DNA from: Chara braunii | Lineage: Eukaryota; Streptophyta; Charophyceae; Charales; Characeae | DNA length: 35,280 nt | Direction of reading: 5' to 3' | NCBI GenBank assembly: GCA_003427395.1 | Contig: BFEA01000194.1 | Span: forward strand, 2,275,288-2,310,567 | Part shown: positions 1-10,489 of the stretch, piece after piece | Position numbering within the stretch: position 1 is the first letter of the stretch | How the letters are laid out: each line of letters starts with the position of its first letter | Notes under the pieces: model-generated | What the model saw: the letters and a program-made list of their open reading frames with translations, nothing else | Databases searched by the model: none | Told to the model about the DNA's origin: nothing | Made by a program: the position numbers and the translations under genes

Positions 1-820
1 GCAAGGGTGGGGGAGGAGAGGGAGGCGGGATTGAGGAAGGAGGGGGGCGAGAGGGAGCTTGATCGGAGATCGGCAACGGGAGTCGGGATTGGGGAAGGAG
101 GCGCGGGAGATGGGGAATCATTTTTTTTTATTTTTATTTTTTTTGTCGATTTTTGACACTTTTTTTTTTTTGGACACTTACTTTCGTGTTTTTTTTTTTT
201 TTTTTTTTTTTTTTTTTCGGGGATCGAAGTCGACTTGGTTAGTCGACATCGGGATCGGTAAGGAGGGGGCGGGGGAAAGTCGGGAAGTCAGGATTGAAGT
301 TGGGATGTGGGAATGGGAAGACGAGGTCGGGATAGCAAGAGGGGAAGTCAGGTCGGGATAGGGAGCGGCGAAGTCGGGATTGAAGTCCAAGGGAGGAACG
401 GGGGGTCGGGGAGCGACGAAGTCAGGATGGGGGCACACACATGGCATCGAGTCGATTTGGTTGGTTGAAATCGGGATCGGTCAGAAGGGGGAACGAGGAA
501 TCGGGAAGTCGGGATTCAAGTCGAGATGCGAGAATGGGAGGGGGAGGTCGGGATCGGAAGTCGGAGGGCAACGAAGTCAGGATGGGGCCACACACACCTA
601 CTTTCGCCTTTTTTTTTTTTGTGCTCACCTTGGTCGGAATGGTGTTGAGTTAGTTGGCTGAAGTCGGAACAAGTCTGAATCGAGGGGAACGACGTCCGAA
701 TACGGAGGGAGAAAGTCGGGATGCGGGAATCAGAGGGCGAGGTCGGGATAGGGAGGAGGGAAGTCAGGTCGGGATAGGGACGACCAAAGTCGGGATGGGG
801 GGGCGACGACTTTAGGATGG
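1..820. repeat. Degenerate ~200-bp tandem repeat with poly-T tracts
   Basis: A purine-rich array built from variants of GTCGGGAT and GAAGTCAGG. At a larger scale, three related units begin near 229, 451 and 643 (GTCGACTTGGTTAGTCGAC, GTCGATTTGGTTGGTTGAA, GTTGAGTTAGTTGGCTGAA), giving spacings of about 222 and 192 bp. Two units are preceded by ACTTTCG plus a T run, at 177-217 (29 T) and 599-620. Both strands stay open in several frames only because of the composition, so I call no gene. It is probably a decayed satellite or minisatellite. Confidence 0.7.
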
Positions 821-1601
821 AGAGGCGACGAGACAGCGACAATCTGCAAATGGGAGGCAGCATCTTCAAAAACTTCTCTGCTTCATATTATCCCGGCGGT
901 GACAAGCAACTTCAACGCCAACATACAGGAAAACTTTCATATCTTCCAGAGGCGAAAGGCGCATGACAAAGGATACACAAAGACAGACGCAGAAATACGG
1001 AGAGAGACAAAAGGAAAGAGAGAAAAACAAAAACAAAAGGAAGGGGAGAGAGAGAAAAAAAAAAGTGTACAAATCCAACAGACGCTATATGTGACATGCT
1101 TTGTACAATATCCTCTTTTCTTTTGTGTTCTGTTTCAACCTCTGTCTACATATTCTTTTCCGCTTCGCCGCCTCCGGACCTCCGACCTTTTTACCCACAT
1201 CCCTCCTCTGCGCGGCGGGTCCCCTTGTTTTTATTTATTTATTTATTTGTTTATTTGTGTATTTGTTTATTACCGAGGTCCGTTTTTTTTGGGTTGGACC
1301 CGGTACCGGGTCTGGGACCAGCGATGGAACCAGCTGGCCTTGCTCAGTTGTACAGAGCTGAACTGTTGGAACACATACCTGAGTTGGAACTCCACTAGAA
1401 GCAAATGAGTGAATTCTGAATCACCTAGGGCCGCCCAGTTCGATATTGGTATCTCAAGGCCACTGCCTGTCGTGGTCCTTCGAGACATGCATTGAAATTG
1501 GCATGGTACGGGTAGGGGTTAGTCGGCCTTTAGATTTAATTTCAACTTCAAGCGAATCTTAAGCCCGATTGCGAGCAGGTTCATTACAAGGTAGAGGGGA
1601 A
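821..1601. other. Gene-free low-complexity stretch
   Basis: Contains an AGAGA/AAAAC-rich tract (990-1063), a TTTA-type microsatellite (1228-1270) and a perfect 16-bp palindrome, GACCCGGTACCGGGTC, at 1297-1312. The open frames here have Lys/Arg/Glu-rich or Phe/Leu-rich composition typical of simple sequence. I see no recognisable protein. Confidence 0.5.
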
Positions 1602-1676
1602 GAGCTGGGCGATGCAGCGGGCCGAGCTGGGCGATCCAGCGGGTCGAGCTGGGCCATCCAGCGGGCCGAGCTGGGC
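1602..1676. repeat. 22-bp tandem repeat, about 3.4 copies
   Basis: The unit GAGCTGGGCGATCCAGCGGG(C/T)C starts at 1602, 1624, 1646 and 1668, an exact 22-bp period. Only a few bases vary between units, so the array is fairly young or homogenised. Confidence 0.9.
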
Positions 1677-1809
1677 ATAAATCTCAGCTGTCCGGCGGGG
1701 GAAGAGTTTTTTGCTGCAAATCTCTTTCAGTGAGTCCTAAGCAAGGCAACCTCGTGGATGAAACCAGGAGAGCACTAAGTTGGAGAAGAGGAAGAGAGAA
1801 ATAGGGGAG

Positions 1810-1911
1810 AAGGTTGACATCAACATGAAATTGGAGGAGACGAAGACGAAGAGGAGGGAGAAGGTTGACATCAACGTGTAATTGGAGGAGACGAAGACGA
1901 AGAGGAGAAGG
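1810..1911. repeat. 51-bp tandem duplication
   Basis: Two 51-bp units start with AAGGTTGACATCAAC at 1810 and 1861. Each continues with ATTGGAGGAGACGAAGACGA. The surrounding DNA is GA-rich. Confidence 0.9.
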
Positions 1912-2954
1912 AAGGAGAAGAACGGGAGTGAAAAACGTAGATTTCGCCCGTTCTTTCAGGCAAGGAAGGAGTCAAATCGGGGGTTTGGGCCCCCGGGGAG
2001 TTGAATGGTAGTGCTAGTTTGGGCGATAGAGTAGAGGATTAGGGGTAGGAGTGAAAACGGAGTGCGCGGAGAGGTGAGGAAGAAGGTGGGATATCGACGA
2101 GGAAGGAGGAGTGCAAAAAGCCACAAGGACTGGAGTAAGGTGGTGCAAAGGCAATGAGGGAGAAGAGAAGAGATTGGAGAAGACAAATAGGAGGGGACAT
2201 GAGATAGGAATAGACGAAGAGGAAGAGATAGAGAGGGGAGAGTTGAGGAGGTCAGGCAAGCCGGATGCGGAGCTCCGTGCAAGTGGGGTAAAGGCGAGTG
2301 GGTATGTGAATGCACCTTCCCGTGTCCTAGCAGAAGGTCCATTCTCATTTTGCACATTTGGTGAGTAGTGCCCGACACTTTCATCCTCCTGTCAATGATA
2401 GCGATTGTGGATTTGATCGTCGTGAGTGTGAGGGTCGTGTCATTAGGGGCGACTATCGTAGTCGTTGTAATGCTCGCTGTGTTCATCTTGGAGGTTGTGT
2501 GCACCATAGCCACATTTGTCTTGAAGGTTATCATTGGCCTGCTCGTCGTCGGGACTTCTCCGCAGATTGATCCGTGGTGACTTCCATCTTTGTAGGGACG
2601 CGCGCGCTCGTGTAAGAGAGGGAGAGTGACAGTGGATTGAACAGAGAGAGAAAGCGAGAGAGAGGGGGGACGGAGAAGTGCTTACCTGGCGTACATATAC
2701 CCATGTTCTAACGAAAGGTTCGTTCTCAGATTGATGCAACATCTTCCCATGTTCTAGCGGAAGATTCATTCATTCATTTTGCATATATGTTCAGTAAATG
2801 GCGCGTTCCATTTCAAGAATGGATATCTCTGCTCCAACGAAACTTCCAGGCAATCCCGATCGTGGCCATTCTTTGTCCTCGTGGTCATGTACTTTTGATT
2901 CGTTGTTCCTGGTCGTCATCCACGTCGAAGTGGTGCTTACGCTTCAGCTTGTGG
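1912..2954. other. Gene-free stretch with a dispersed short repeat
   Basis: A purine-rich strand runs to about 2300. A motif of the form TCTAGCGGAAGRTTCATTC...TTTTGCA recurs at about 2328-2355, 2704-2740 and 2752-2785, so this may be a degenerate direct-repeat family. A 192-codon minus-strand frame (2534-1956) is Thr/Ser/Leu/Pro-rich with no domain I recognise, and looks like a composition artefact. Confidence 0.4.
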
Positions 2955-3630
2955 CGACTGTTGTTGGAGGGCACGGTGCCCCTGCCCTCCGCGGTGTACC
3001 AAGCACGCCTTGCTCATGACTTGTTCCTGGACTGGTTCCTACTGGCACTTCCACTGGCAAAAGGAGGGGGTGTGCCACTGGACCTTCCATTGGTTCATGT
3101 GGACATGGCACCCTGCTGTATAGCAGAGCACAACCGGCCCGTGTTCGTGGTAGCCGTTGGGCTCGGCCCAGGGACACGAAAGTAGTAGGACCGACGCAAT
3201 CTTTTCTATTGTCCGCCAAGTTCCATAAGGTCGAGGTATGGGAGGAGTGCGAATATTGTAGTCATCATTGAACAGAAGAGAAAAGAAAAAAGGGAAAAAA
3301 CAAAAAGAAAAAAGAAATGAGAAAATTGGGAACACCTCGTAAAATCCAGGTCGTGACTTTAGTTTTTATAGAACTAATGATCAGGAAAATTCACGCGACA
3401 CTTTTATTTTCAAATTAGCTTTTCATATTCTTTATGAGTTTGTCTTTTCAAATTTAGTCTCTTCCCCTTCTCGTGCATTTATCGGGGAACGAACAATTCG
3501 TTTATTTTAAATTTAAAGTGGGTGGCCTAGACTGGCCCGACCCCTCACGAACCTATGTCATCAGGAGGAGCGTCCTGCCAAGCGTCGTGGCATGGACCCT
3601 CAAAAGTAAGGTACCCGCAGCCGCATCGGT

Positions 3631-3670
3631 AGGAGGCTTATCACCCACCATGGAAGGTCATAAGCCTCCT
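3631..3670. other. Conserved 11-bp hairpin in R2
   Basis: AGGAGGCTTAT (3631-3641) pairs perfectly with ATAAGCCTCCT (3660-3670) around an 18-nt loop. In R2 copy 2 the same arm at 18656 faces ATAAGTCCCCT, so the second copy has lost some pairs. It is the most conserved block of the family. Confidence 0.75.
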
Positions 3671-3989
3671 CCTTACCATCGGATGTCGGGCCCTGCTAAG
3701 GAACTCTGAGTTAATTTTTGACAAAAGTTAGCCAGTTGACTATCGATTTGTTCAGTGATTGTTTTTGTTGTGCAATAGCAGAAAGCAAACTTGGATCAAT
3801 TGATTTCAACAACTCTTGTTCATTAAAAAAAAATTGAGAGATTTGAATTTGATCTAAGTAACCTTTGATAGGCCTGTCATCCCTTTTAAGGGAGGGAAAA
3901 CACCGGTCGGTATCCCATTATGGGACTGCGTTACGCTCCAAGCCTGTTGTCTTTTCAACCTTTGTTGGAGAGACAGCAACCATAGATTA

Positions 3990-4616
3990 TAGAAGCACGC
4001 TTGCTAGTCACCTTTAAACCACCACTACCTCCAAACCTGTTTTCGTCGAGCCTGACTTTCACAGCGCACCAAGTTTTGTCAAGCCGGGGCAGTTTCAGCC
4101 AAGAAGGAACAAGGGGGGGGAGGGGGAGTAGAAAAAAAAAAAAAAAAAAAACATCTCGAACGCCTCGATAACGGCCAGATACATTCTACGAGGTGCTCGT
4201 GTGACTGTACCCCCTCAGTGAGGGTGTGTAGGGGACACACAAAGGAAAAGAAAACAAAATAACAAAAAGCTCCCTTATGCTGCGATTGAGGGCGGATACA
4301 GATGCTACAACATTGAAACCGTTATGTGCCACCCGTGAAATACGCCGTGCCTGGCAGGCATGGCACTAAAACGACATGGGAACAAAATCAAAACAAAACA
4401 AAAAACCAAACCCCTTCCCCACATAGTGGTCAAATCCATTCATCAAAGGCCTCAGCAACTTCCACCCTTGTGAGGGCCTTCCCCGACGTCCCTGGATTTG
4501 AAACTTTCATTTTTTTTTTCTTTTTTTCTTTTTTTTTTTCTTTTTTATTTCGTCGGCCTCCAACCCTGCCCCGAGCCCCATGTTTTAAGGAGTAGGCTAC
4601 TAGATGGACTTCACGT
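3990..4616. other. Extra segment inside R2 copy 1
   Basis: R2 copy 2 runs straight from its TATGGGACC block to its AAGTCCCTCG block, whereas copy 1 carries about 600 additional bases here. The segment has an A20 run (4132-4151) and a long T/C tract (4509-4550). I could not find target duplications or terminal repeats, so the nature of the insertion is open. Confidence 0.4.
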
Positions 4617-4828
4617 TTGCCTGTGAAAGGTAGTGGTGGTTTAAGGCTCTCGATTTTTATTATCTTATTTGGCTATTACTGGTTGAGATATTATTTTATT
4701 ATATCATACTTTTGTTCTAGTTATGGATGTAAAAAGACTTCTAAGTCCCTCATTAAGAACACAGGGACCACAACAATTTCGGACTCTATAAAAGGTAGTT
4801 GTCGAAAAACTTCGCCATTGGTCCGTTG

Positions 4829-5165
4829 TTGAACGCATCGGTCTCGCAGGGGGACCCTTCCGGCCGCGTCACGCAAGATTTTGCAAGACTTTTTCGCATT
4901 GGAGTTTTCGCCGCTCCGTCAGAGTGCGCCAACCGTACCTATCGCAAACCCCTACGATAGGATAGAGATCACGCGAGGAACAACTTACCTCTGCCCAAGG
5001 GGCTATCACCACCCTTGGAAAGGCGTATCCCCATCGAGCTATCGAACCACTTGCGAAAGTTGCTCGAGTGCAATCGCAGATGTGGCCCAACCATGAGCGT
5101 TTCTCGTTTAACGCCTCAAATAGACCCGTACTCGAGCAAACACTCCGGGGAATGAGTTTGAGTTG
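4829..5165 (-). repeat. Degenerate R1 LTR (copy D)
   Basis: Starts TGTTGAACGCATCGG, against TGTCGAGCGCATCGG in the other LTRs. It shares GACCCTTCCGGCCGCGTCACGC, CAACTTACCTC, GGCGTATCCCC and GCAATCGCAGATGTGG blocks, then GCGTTTCTCGTT, with the LTRs at 23356 and 28614. A hairpin (CCCAAGG...CCCTTGG, near 4997-5020) occupies the place of GGGAG...CTCCC in the better-preserved copies, so pairing is kept although the bases differ. Confidence 0.75.
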
Positions 5166-5181
5166 AGCCGAAAACCGACCT

Positions 5182-5221
5182 GTTATCAAAAGATAACTGA
5201 AGACGATCCTCGTAGGATCGT
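5182..5221. other. Twin hairpins of R1 copy I
   Basis: GTTATC-AAAA-GATAAC (5182-5197) is followed by ACGATCCT-CGT-AGGATCGT (5203-5221). Copy II has CTGTTATC-TGG-GATAACAG and GATCCT-CGT-AGGATC at 24845-24883. The first loop differs between copies (AAAA versus TGG) while the stem is kept. Confidence 0.85.
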
Positions 5222-5424
5222 CGTAGGATCGGACTAAAACTAGTCAAATCCTGAACCGAAATGACCAAAGAGAACTTGTATCATACAACAGGCATGTTCC
5301 CAAAGCTAAATTTTAAGTGTACGGAGAATAAACCCCCATTATCACATCCCACTCCAACTTTTTCTAGGACGAAGTCTAAATTTACCTCTAAATAAGTGAT
5401 AGAAGAATAAGGAAAATTTTGGCA

Positions 5425-5797
5425 GCATCTCCCCTATATAGGGTGAATCGCCAAAGTTTTTCCTATCGAAATAAAACTCATTGAAACCAGGAAAAATTTT
5501 GACAGCATTCCCTCTAGAGAAAGTGCCTTTTCAAAATTTATACTCGGCTGAATATAAAATCTGAAAACGATTTTTGACTTTACAGAGTCAAATTTTGTCA
5601 AACTCTCCGATTTAGTAAAAATTTGGGCAGCATCTCCTTTAGAGAAGTAGGCTTCCCAGATTTATACTAAGTCAAATATGAACTTGAAGACAAAACTTGA
5701 ACTCTGCTAAGACAAAATTTAACTAACTCTTTAGATTTGTAGAAATTTCGGCAACACTTCCCCTAGAAAAAGTGCCTTTTCAAAGTTTGTATAAAGC
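5425..5797. repeat. Alternating hairpin tandem units, copy I left part
   Basis: Four repeats centred on GGCAGCATCTCC/GGCAACACTTCC occur near 5431, 5503, 5625 and 5750, mostly about 122 bp apart. They alternate between an AAATTTGGG...CCCAGATTT type and an AAATTTCGGCA...AAGTGCC type. The array is cut by the LINE poly-T at 5798 and resumes at about 10490. Confidence 0.8.
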
Positions 5798-6543
5798 TTT
5801 TTTTTTTTGCTTTTTTTTTTTTTTTCAAAACAACCCCCTCCAGTGCTAGAGGTGCTAGTAAGAGCAAACACCGCTAGCACCGGGGCAGAGGCTCCATCTA
5901 TTGGTGGGGAGCATCACCTGCTGGAAAGCGGGTCCAGCGTCCCATATACAGAGTGAAAATACAGACTGAAGTAGAGAAAACCCTGCCAGCATTGATTGCT
6001 CTAGGGTCCACAGGATTAACTGAGCAGGTTGTATCGGGACAGGAACCTCTTCGCCCCATGCCAGGCGCCAGATATCTGCTGCTACAAACTGGTTCCTTCC
6101 TCCAAATGAGAATGTGAAAAAGGATGGAGGGGAGTTGGGAACGTCTGATGCTGGCGCCCCTGCATATAACCTGTTGCAATCCTGCTTACTCCGCTCCATA
6201 CCATTGCATGTCCACCACAGCCAGCTGATGGGGTGGAAAGCGATCGGGAAAATCCGATGGTGGCCGTAACGGAACCTCTTGGCCCACCGTTGTCCAATCT
6301 CTGAAACAGATCTGATTGTCTTTTTTGATTGGCTCCTGGTTGCCGTCATGGTTGCCTTCTTTCCCTTCCTAAGCTTGGCCGCCATCCCACTTGATGGAAG
6401 CGATGCAGCCTCCGTTCTCGCCGCCCAGCCAGTCCCCCGAGAATTGTCAAATTTTTTGTTCTATATCTTTTTTTGTTTGGCACAGATCCAACAGCCTTTT
6501 GACCTTCTGCCATTGTGTCATAAGTTCTTGGTGTGTGAATTGT
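5798..6543 (-). other. LINE 3' region and poly(A)
   Basis: Reading the minus strand, the ORF2 remnant stops at 6544. About 700 bases of probable 3' UTR follow, ending in a poly-A tract (T11-GC-T15 on the plus strand, 5798-5825). A 176-codon open frame (6385-5855, minus) lies inside; it matches nothing I know and is probably non-coding. Confidence 0.6.
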
Positions 6544-8360
6544 TTAATCATGTCTGTCATTTCCTCCTCGGCTATGCGGACTCCCTCCATGACGTGTAAT
6601 ACAGCGTCTCCTCCAGATCGCCCACATAATAGCTCTCCTCCCTATTTTAAACATGTTATCTTCAAAGGTACTAGATGTAGGGAAGGTCCATGTCTCGCAC
6701 AGTATCGCCCTCCAGTCCCATGGCCAGGTCGTTCCGGTGTCCAGCAGGCTCCAGAGTCTGTCCCACCATCGCCATGTAAGAACAAACCCCGGGCATTGCA
6801 AGAAAATGTGTTCTATGGTTTCCGGGATCTTACGGGAGGGGAACGTCGTGTGACACAATTTGCACCACGAGAGTGCCAGTCCTTTTTGTTCCAGGTAAGT
6901 GCGATCTATTAGCCAGTCAGTAGTGGGGAGGCAGCGGTGCTCTATCTGCCACTGCAGTGAGGCTAGCTTTGCAGGTTTGGCCCTTGTGAGGGAGAACCAC
7001 CGAATGGGGCGGATGGCGTCGACCCTAACATTCAGATGGGATCTCCAACGGGTTTGTACAATATCTTTCAGATTTACATTAGGGCGCAGTAAACGATAGG
7101 TGGCCTTCACTGTCAGGCTGTAGAGCTTCACGTTCTGTGTCCTCGGGGTTCTGCGTGCGTGGGGCCACCGCCACTCCTCCGGGTCAAAGGGGAGGTCCGT
7201 AATGCAGGTCCCCGACTGGTATACTATGCAGTCCTCCTTATCACGTAGCACCCGGATCCTACACAGATCAGTGTTCCGACACCATCTCGTTACGTCCGGG
7301 GCATATTTGGTTAGTTTATTGTCATTTTCTTTATGAAAGAGATTGATCAGCGTTTCATCCATGTGTGTTGTTACAACATTTCCTACACTCTCTGGATCTC
7401 CGGGGGCCGTCACCCAGTCCCCTTCCGCCAGCTTCGGTCCCTTTCGCATGATGCGCACCCAATCCAAGGGAATCGCGAAGATCAGAATTTCCAGGCTGTT
7501 TTCTATATTATGACAATGCTTCAACAGCGTCCTCATCTGTGACTCTGTCTTCCAGCCCTTGTTTTCTGAGTCCCAGATGTCTTTAACTCTGGTTATGCCC
7601 CTTTTGACCCAGCTGTTCCACGGGGAGTCGGAGCTGCGGTATACCCTCCCGTTTCGATCCACGATATTTCTGTTCCCGAACAGGGGTTGTCGAGCCACCT
7701 CCTCCCATCTCGTTGGCCCAGGTCTATCTGGCAACGGTAGTTGGTGCCAGGCTTTCATGCAGCGGATCCAGAAAATCGTCCTTTGCGAGGTTGTTGCGGA
7801 CTGCATCCCGGTTCAGGTCCTGGCCCGCGCGGGAGCGTCGTGGCAAGGACCAGAAGCGGTCTTCCAGCCAGGTCAGGGCGGTTACTGTTTGAGGGGCTTG
7901 TGGAGCGAGTCGAGCGAGTTGTTCCAGTGCCAGGGAATGCCAAGGGAGGTCTTGTGTGAACACCAATCTCCTGGTCCACTGCACCATCAGTGTTGTGACC
8001 TGGGTGCCCGGGTCCAAAATCCCCAAGCCTCTTTTGTCCTTGGGTTTTTTGGATCACCGACGTCCACGCCGCCCTGTTGATAACATTGGGAAGCTCGCTG
8101 TTACCTCTCCACAGCATTGTCGTTATTTGTCGTTTGAGCGACCACACTTCTTCTTTGCTAAGCGCCCATATTGCCGATTTGTACCAAAGGGCGGCCAACA
8201 CCACACTGTTAATCACCATCGTCCTACCAATTAAGGAAGTATGTTTGTCATTCCAACGCGCCAGCTTCTCTAGAGCGGGTTTGAGGATCCAGTCAGCGTT
8301 CGATGTCGGTTTTCTTGTTGCTGTCAACATTATTCAAAACACTCTCACCCGGGCTGTTTC
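6544..8360 (-). pseudogene. LINE ORF2 C-terminal half: post-RT region and zf-RVT
   Basis: Three minus-strand frames join to give one protein region. Frame 8330-~8035 has the post-RT segment with ARWNDKHTSLIGRTMVINSV and ALWYKSAIWALSKEEVWSLK. It then shifts to the frame of 8026-~7790 (ILDPGTQVTTLMVQWTRRLV) and again to 7806-6544. The last frame (420 codons) ends in a zf-RVT module: LASLQWQIEHRCLPTTDWLI, then CKLC, then HIFLQCPGF about 20 residues on, followed by WRWWDRLWSL. This order matches the C-terminal third of plant L1/RTE-like ORF2 proteins. Two frameshifts (about 8035 and 7790) make it non-functional. The N-terminal part of ORF2 is missing from this strand because it was inverted to 8378-10428. 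Both the post-RT segment and the zinc module are clear to the eye. Confidence 0.85.
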
Positions 8361-8377
8361 CGGGAGCCCCCGAATCC

Positions 8378-10428
8378 CGAGCGGACCCGGTGCACTGGGC
8401 TGTTGACCAGGAAGGGGGCAGATGGGTGTCAGTTTTGGCCACCCTGGAGTTGGAGATTGTATGCATTTTGTGTATCTATGCCCCTAACACAGTGAGCGAG
8501 ATAAGAGCCTTTTTCGAGAAGATTAAAACACAGATCCCAGACGACGTCCCGGTCATCATAGCAGGAGACTATAATGCAGCCTCGGACCGCTGGATGGACA
8601 GATGGAGAATTCCCTCCCCGGCCCCAGCGTATGTGGACGAGGACGAGCGGATGATAAGAGACCTAAGTCTCTCATTAAAAGTCTTCGACTCCTTCTGGAG
8701 ACTTACCCCGGATACGCGCTTCTTTTCATGCCTACTCAAGACTGGGACCGAGAACCAGTCGCGATCCAAAATCGACTTGATCCTGCTTTCAGAGGATCTG
8801 GCAGGGGCTATGCTGCTCGCAGCAATACTGTCGGCCAGCCCATACCCAGGTCTTGATCACAAAATGTGCACAGTGACCTTGTCATTTCGGAAGAAACCCG
8901 ACCACGGACCCGGGTTCTACAAACTCAACGTATCAATTCTACAGCACGAGACATTCCGGAACTATATCAAAGACTGCTGGACATTCTGACATACACAGAA
9001 ACAACACATTCCGCAGGGAATAGAATGGTTTAATAACGGTCTCTTCTACCTAGGAAAGAAATGTCAAGAGTACTCCAAACAACTAGCAGTCAGAAATCAT
9101 CAGCAGGAAATGAACATTCACCTACAATTTCAACAACTTGAGCAATAGGATGCACACAACAACCAACACACACAGCCAGATGAACACTCAGAGATGCAAG
9201 TCCTACAAGAGCGTCTCCAAACCTTTGCCTCACAACGCTGGGAGGGTATACGTATCAGAGAGCGATTGACATGGCATCAAAAGGAAGGCTCCATGGACAA
9301 AAAGTTCTTTATCCTGGCCCGAGCGCGTATGCGCAGAACAACAATAGAAGCATTATACGACCTGCACTCGGCACACAGAGACGTGGTCTGCTCTACACCC
9401 CAATGTATGTAGATAGCAAGATCCTTCTTCAAGGACTTATTCACGTCCAGGTGTGCCCATCAAGAGAAAAATGTTAGAGAAAAGGAAATAGATGAATTTT
9501 TAGTACCAATGAGTAAAACCCTGACACACCAGCAAAAAATGAACCTGGATCGGCCGCAATCCAAAGAAGAAACCTAGACAGCAATGATGCAGATGGAGAA
9601 GGAAAAAACCCTGGGTGTAGACGGACTCCCCAAAGAATTATGGGAAACTTTTTGGTCCCAGATGGCCTCAAACCTCATGGATTTCTATAATCTGGTATGG
9701 GAGACCAGAAACATGGGGGAGCTGGTGGGGCAAGGTGTCCTTACGTTATTACACAAAAAAAGAGATATGATGGACATTAGAAACTACCGCCCGATAACGC
9801 TGCTTACTGTCGTATATAAGATGCTTGCGAAAGCCTTAGCGAACCGGTTGATCCCGGTCTTGGATCAGATCATCCATCCAACACAGACAGGTTTTGTCAA
9901 GGGTCGCAGGATTCAGGATAACATTCTAGTGGTAAATGAACTGCTTAAGTTAACCAGGCAAGACAAGCAAAACGTGGTTGTAGTCTTCATAGACTTCGAG
10001 AAAGCCTACGACCACGTCGACTGACTGGTTTTGGACCGGCGCATGGAAAAAATGAATATAGGCCCGGTCTTTCGTCGCTGGACTGAAATCTTGCATCATA
10101 ACGCAACCACAAGCGTCCAAATTAACGGCAAAATAGCACCAGTATTTCCTCTACAACGGTCTGTCCGTCAAGGAGATCCCCTGGCCCCGTTTCTGTTCAT
10201 AATAGTGATGGAGGCGCCAACAACGAATCTCCGTGCAAACAAAAACCTGAGGAAGCTGCAGATCTCGGCAATTCCGGAAGAAGCCATCCTTGTCTGTTCG
10301 ATGTTTGTTGATGATCTGACGCTCATGGTAGACGCCACCATTGAGAATATGGAAGAGATCAGACGATTGTTTGACAAGTTCACGGCTGTTTAAGACATGG
10401 CGGTTAATTGGGGTAACAAAATGGAGGA
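8378..10428 (+). pseudogene. LINE ORF2 N-terminal half: APE endonuclease and reverse transcriptase
   Basis: A single reading frame runs from 8303 to 10393 without any frameshift, broken only by stops at 8987, 9146, 9410, 9575, 10022 and 10391. The endonuclease part shows IYAPN, VIIAGDYNAASDRW, SKIDLILLS and GLDHK. Its first motifs are absent, so the domain is truncated at its 5' side, at the junction with the inverted half. A linker with SMDKKFFILARARMRR follows. The RT shows IRNYRPITLLTVVYKMLAKA, PTQTGFVKGRRIQDNI, motif A VFIDFEKAYDHVD, motif B VRQGDPLAPFLF and motif C MFVDDLTLM. The stop at 10022 replaces the residue after DHVD, often Trp in this family. It ends about 20 codons after motif C, where R1 sequence resumes. 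Confidence 0.9.
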
Positions 10429-10489
10429 CACTAAATACAAATTCTAAAAATAATTAGAACTTCACAAAAGTCAAAATTTGTCTAACTCC

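Larger units (their letters stand above)
2955..4828. repeat. Dispersed repeat family R2, copy 1 (interrupted)
   Basis: Segments here align with 17985-19020 in the same order. They are a GGAGGGC...GCCCTCC hairpin with GTGCCACTGGACCTTCC-like sequence and CTGCTGTATAGCAGAGC (2960-3190); GGTGGCCTAGACTGGCCCGA (3521-3540); an AGGAGGCTTAT...ATAAGCCTCCT hairpin (3631-3670); and GGTATCCCATTATGGGAC (about 3908-3925). A last segment (4617-4828) holds AAGTCCCTCATTAAGAACAC and a CTATAAAAGG box. The two copies differ at many sites, so both are old. The TATA-like box and length would suit an LTR or a promoter-bearing repeat, but I found no terminal repeats. Confidence 0.75.
5798..10430 (-). mobile_element. 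LINE retrotransposon with 5' inversion (twin-primed)
   Basis: The 3' half (poly-A end, zf-RVT region and post-RT segment) lies on the minus strand at 5798-8360. The endonuclease and RT lie on the plus strand at about 8378-10428. The two halves meet head-to-head near 8360-8378. The outer right end stops just after RT motif C, and the minus-strand half begins shortly after that point of the protein, so together they nearly reconstitute one ORF2. This arrangement is the known product of twin-priming during target-primed reverse transcription. The element is inserted in R1 copy I, whose hairpin units continue on either side. I could not identify target-site duplications. Confidence 0.85.

Noticed and set aside
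899-1408. 169-codon plus-strand frame
   Set aside because: Lys/Glu-rich then Phe/Tyr-rich composition follows the A-rich and TTTA simple sequences; no domain is visible.
1956-2534. 192-codon minus-strand frame
   Set aside because: Thr-, Ser- and Pro-rich throughout with an overlapping second frame of similar character; it reflects purine-strand bias.
6391-6912. 173-codon plus-strand frame
   Set aside because: It lies opposite the clear zf-RVT coding remnant and is its shadow.
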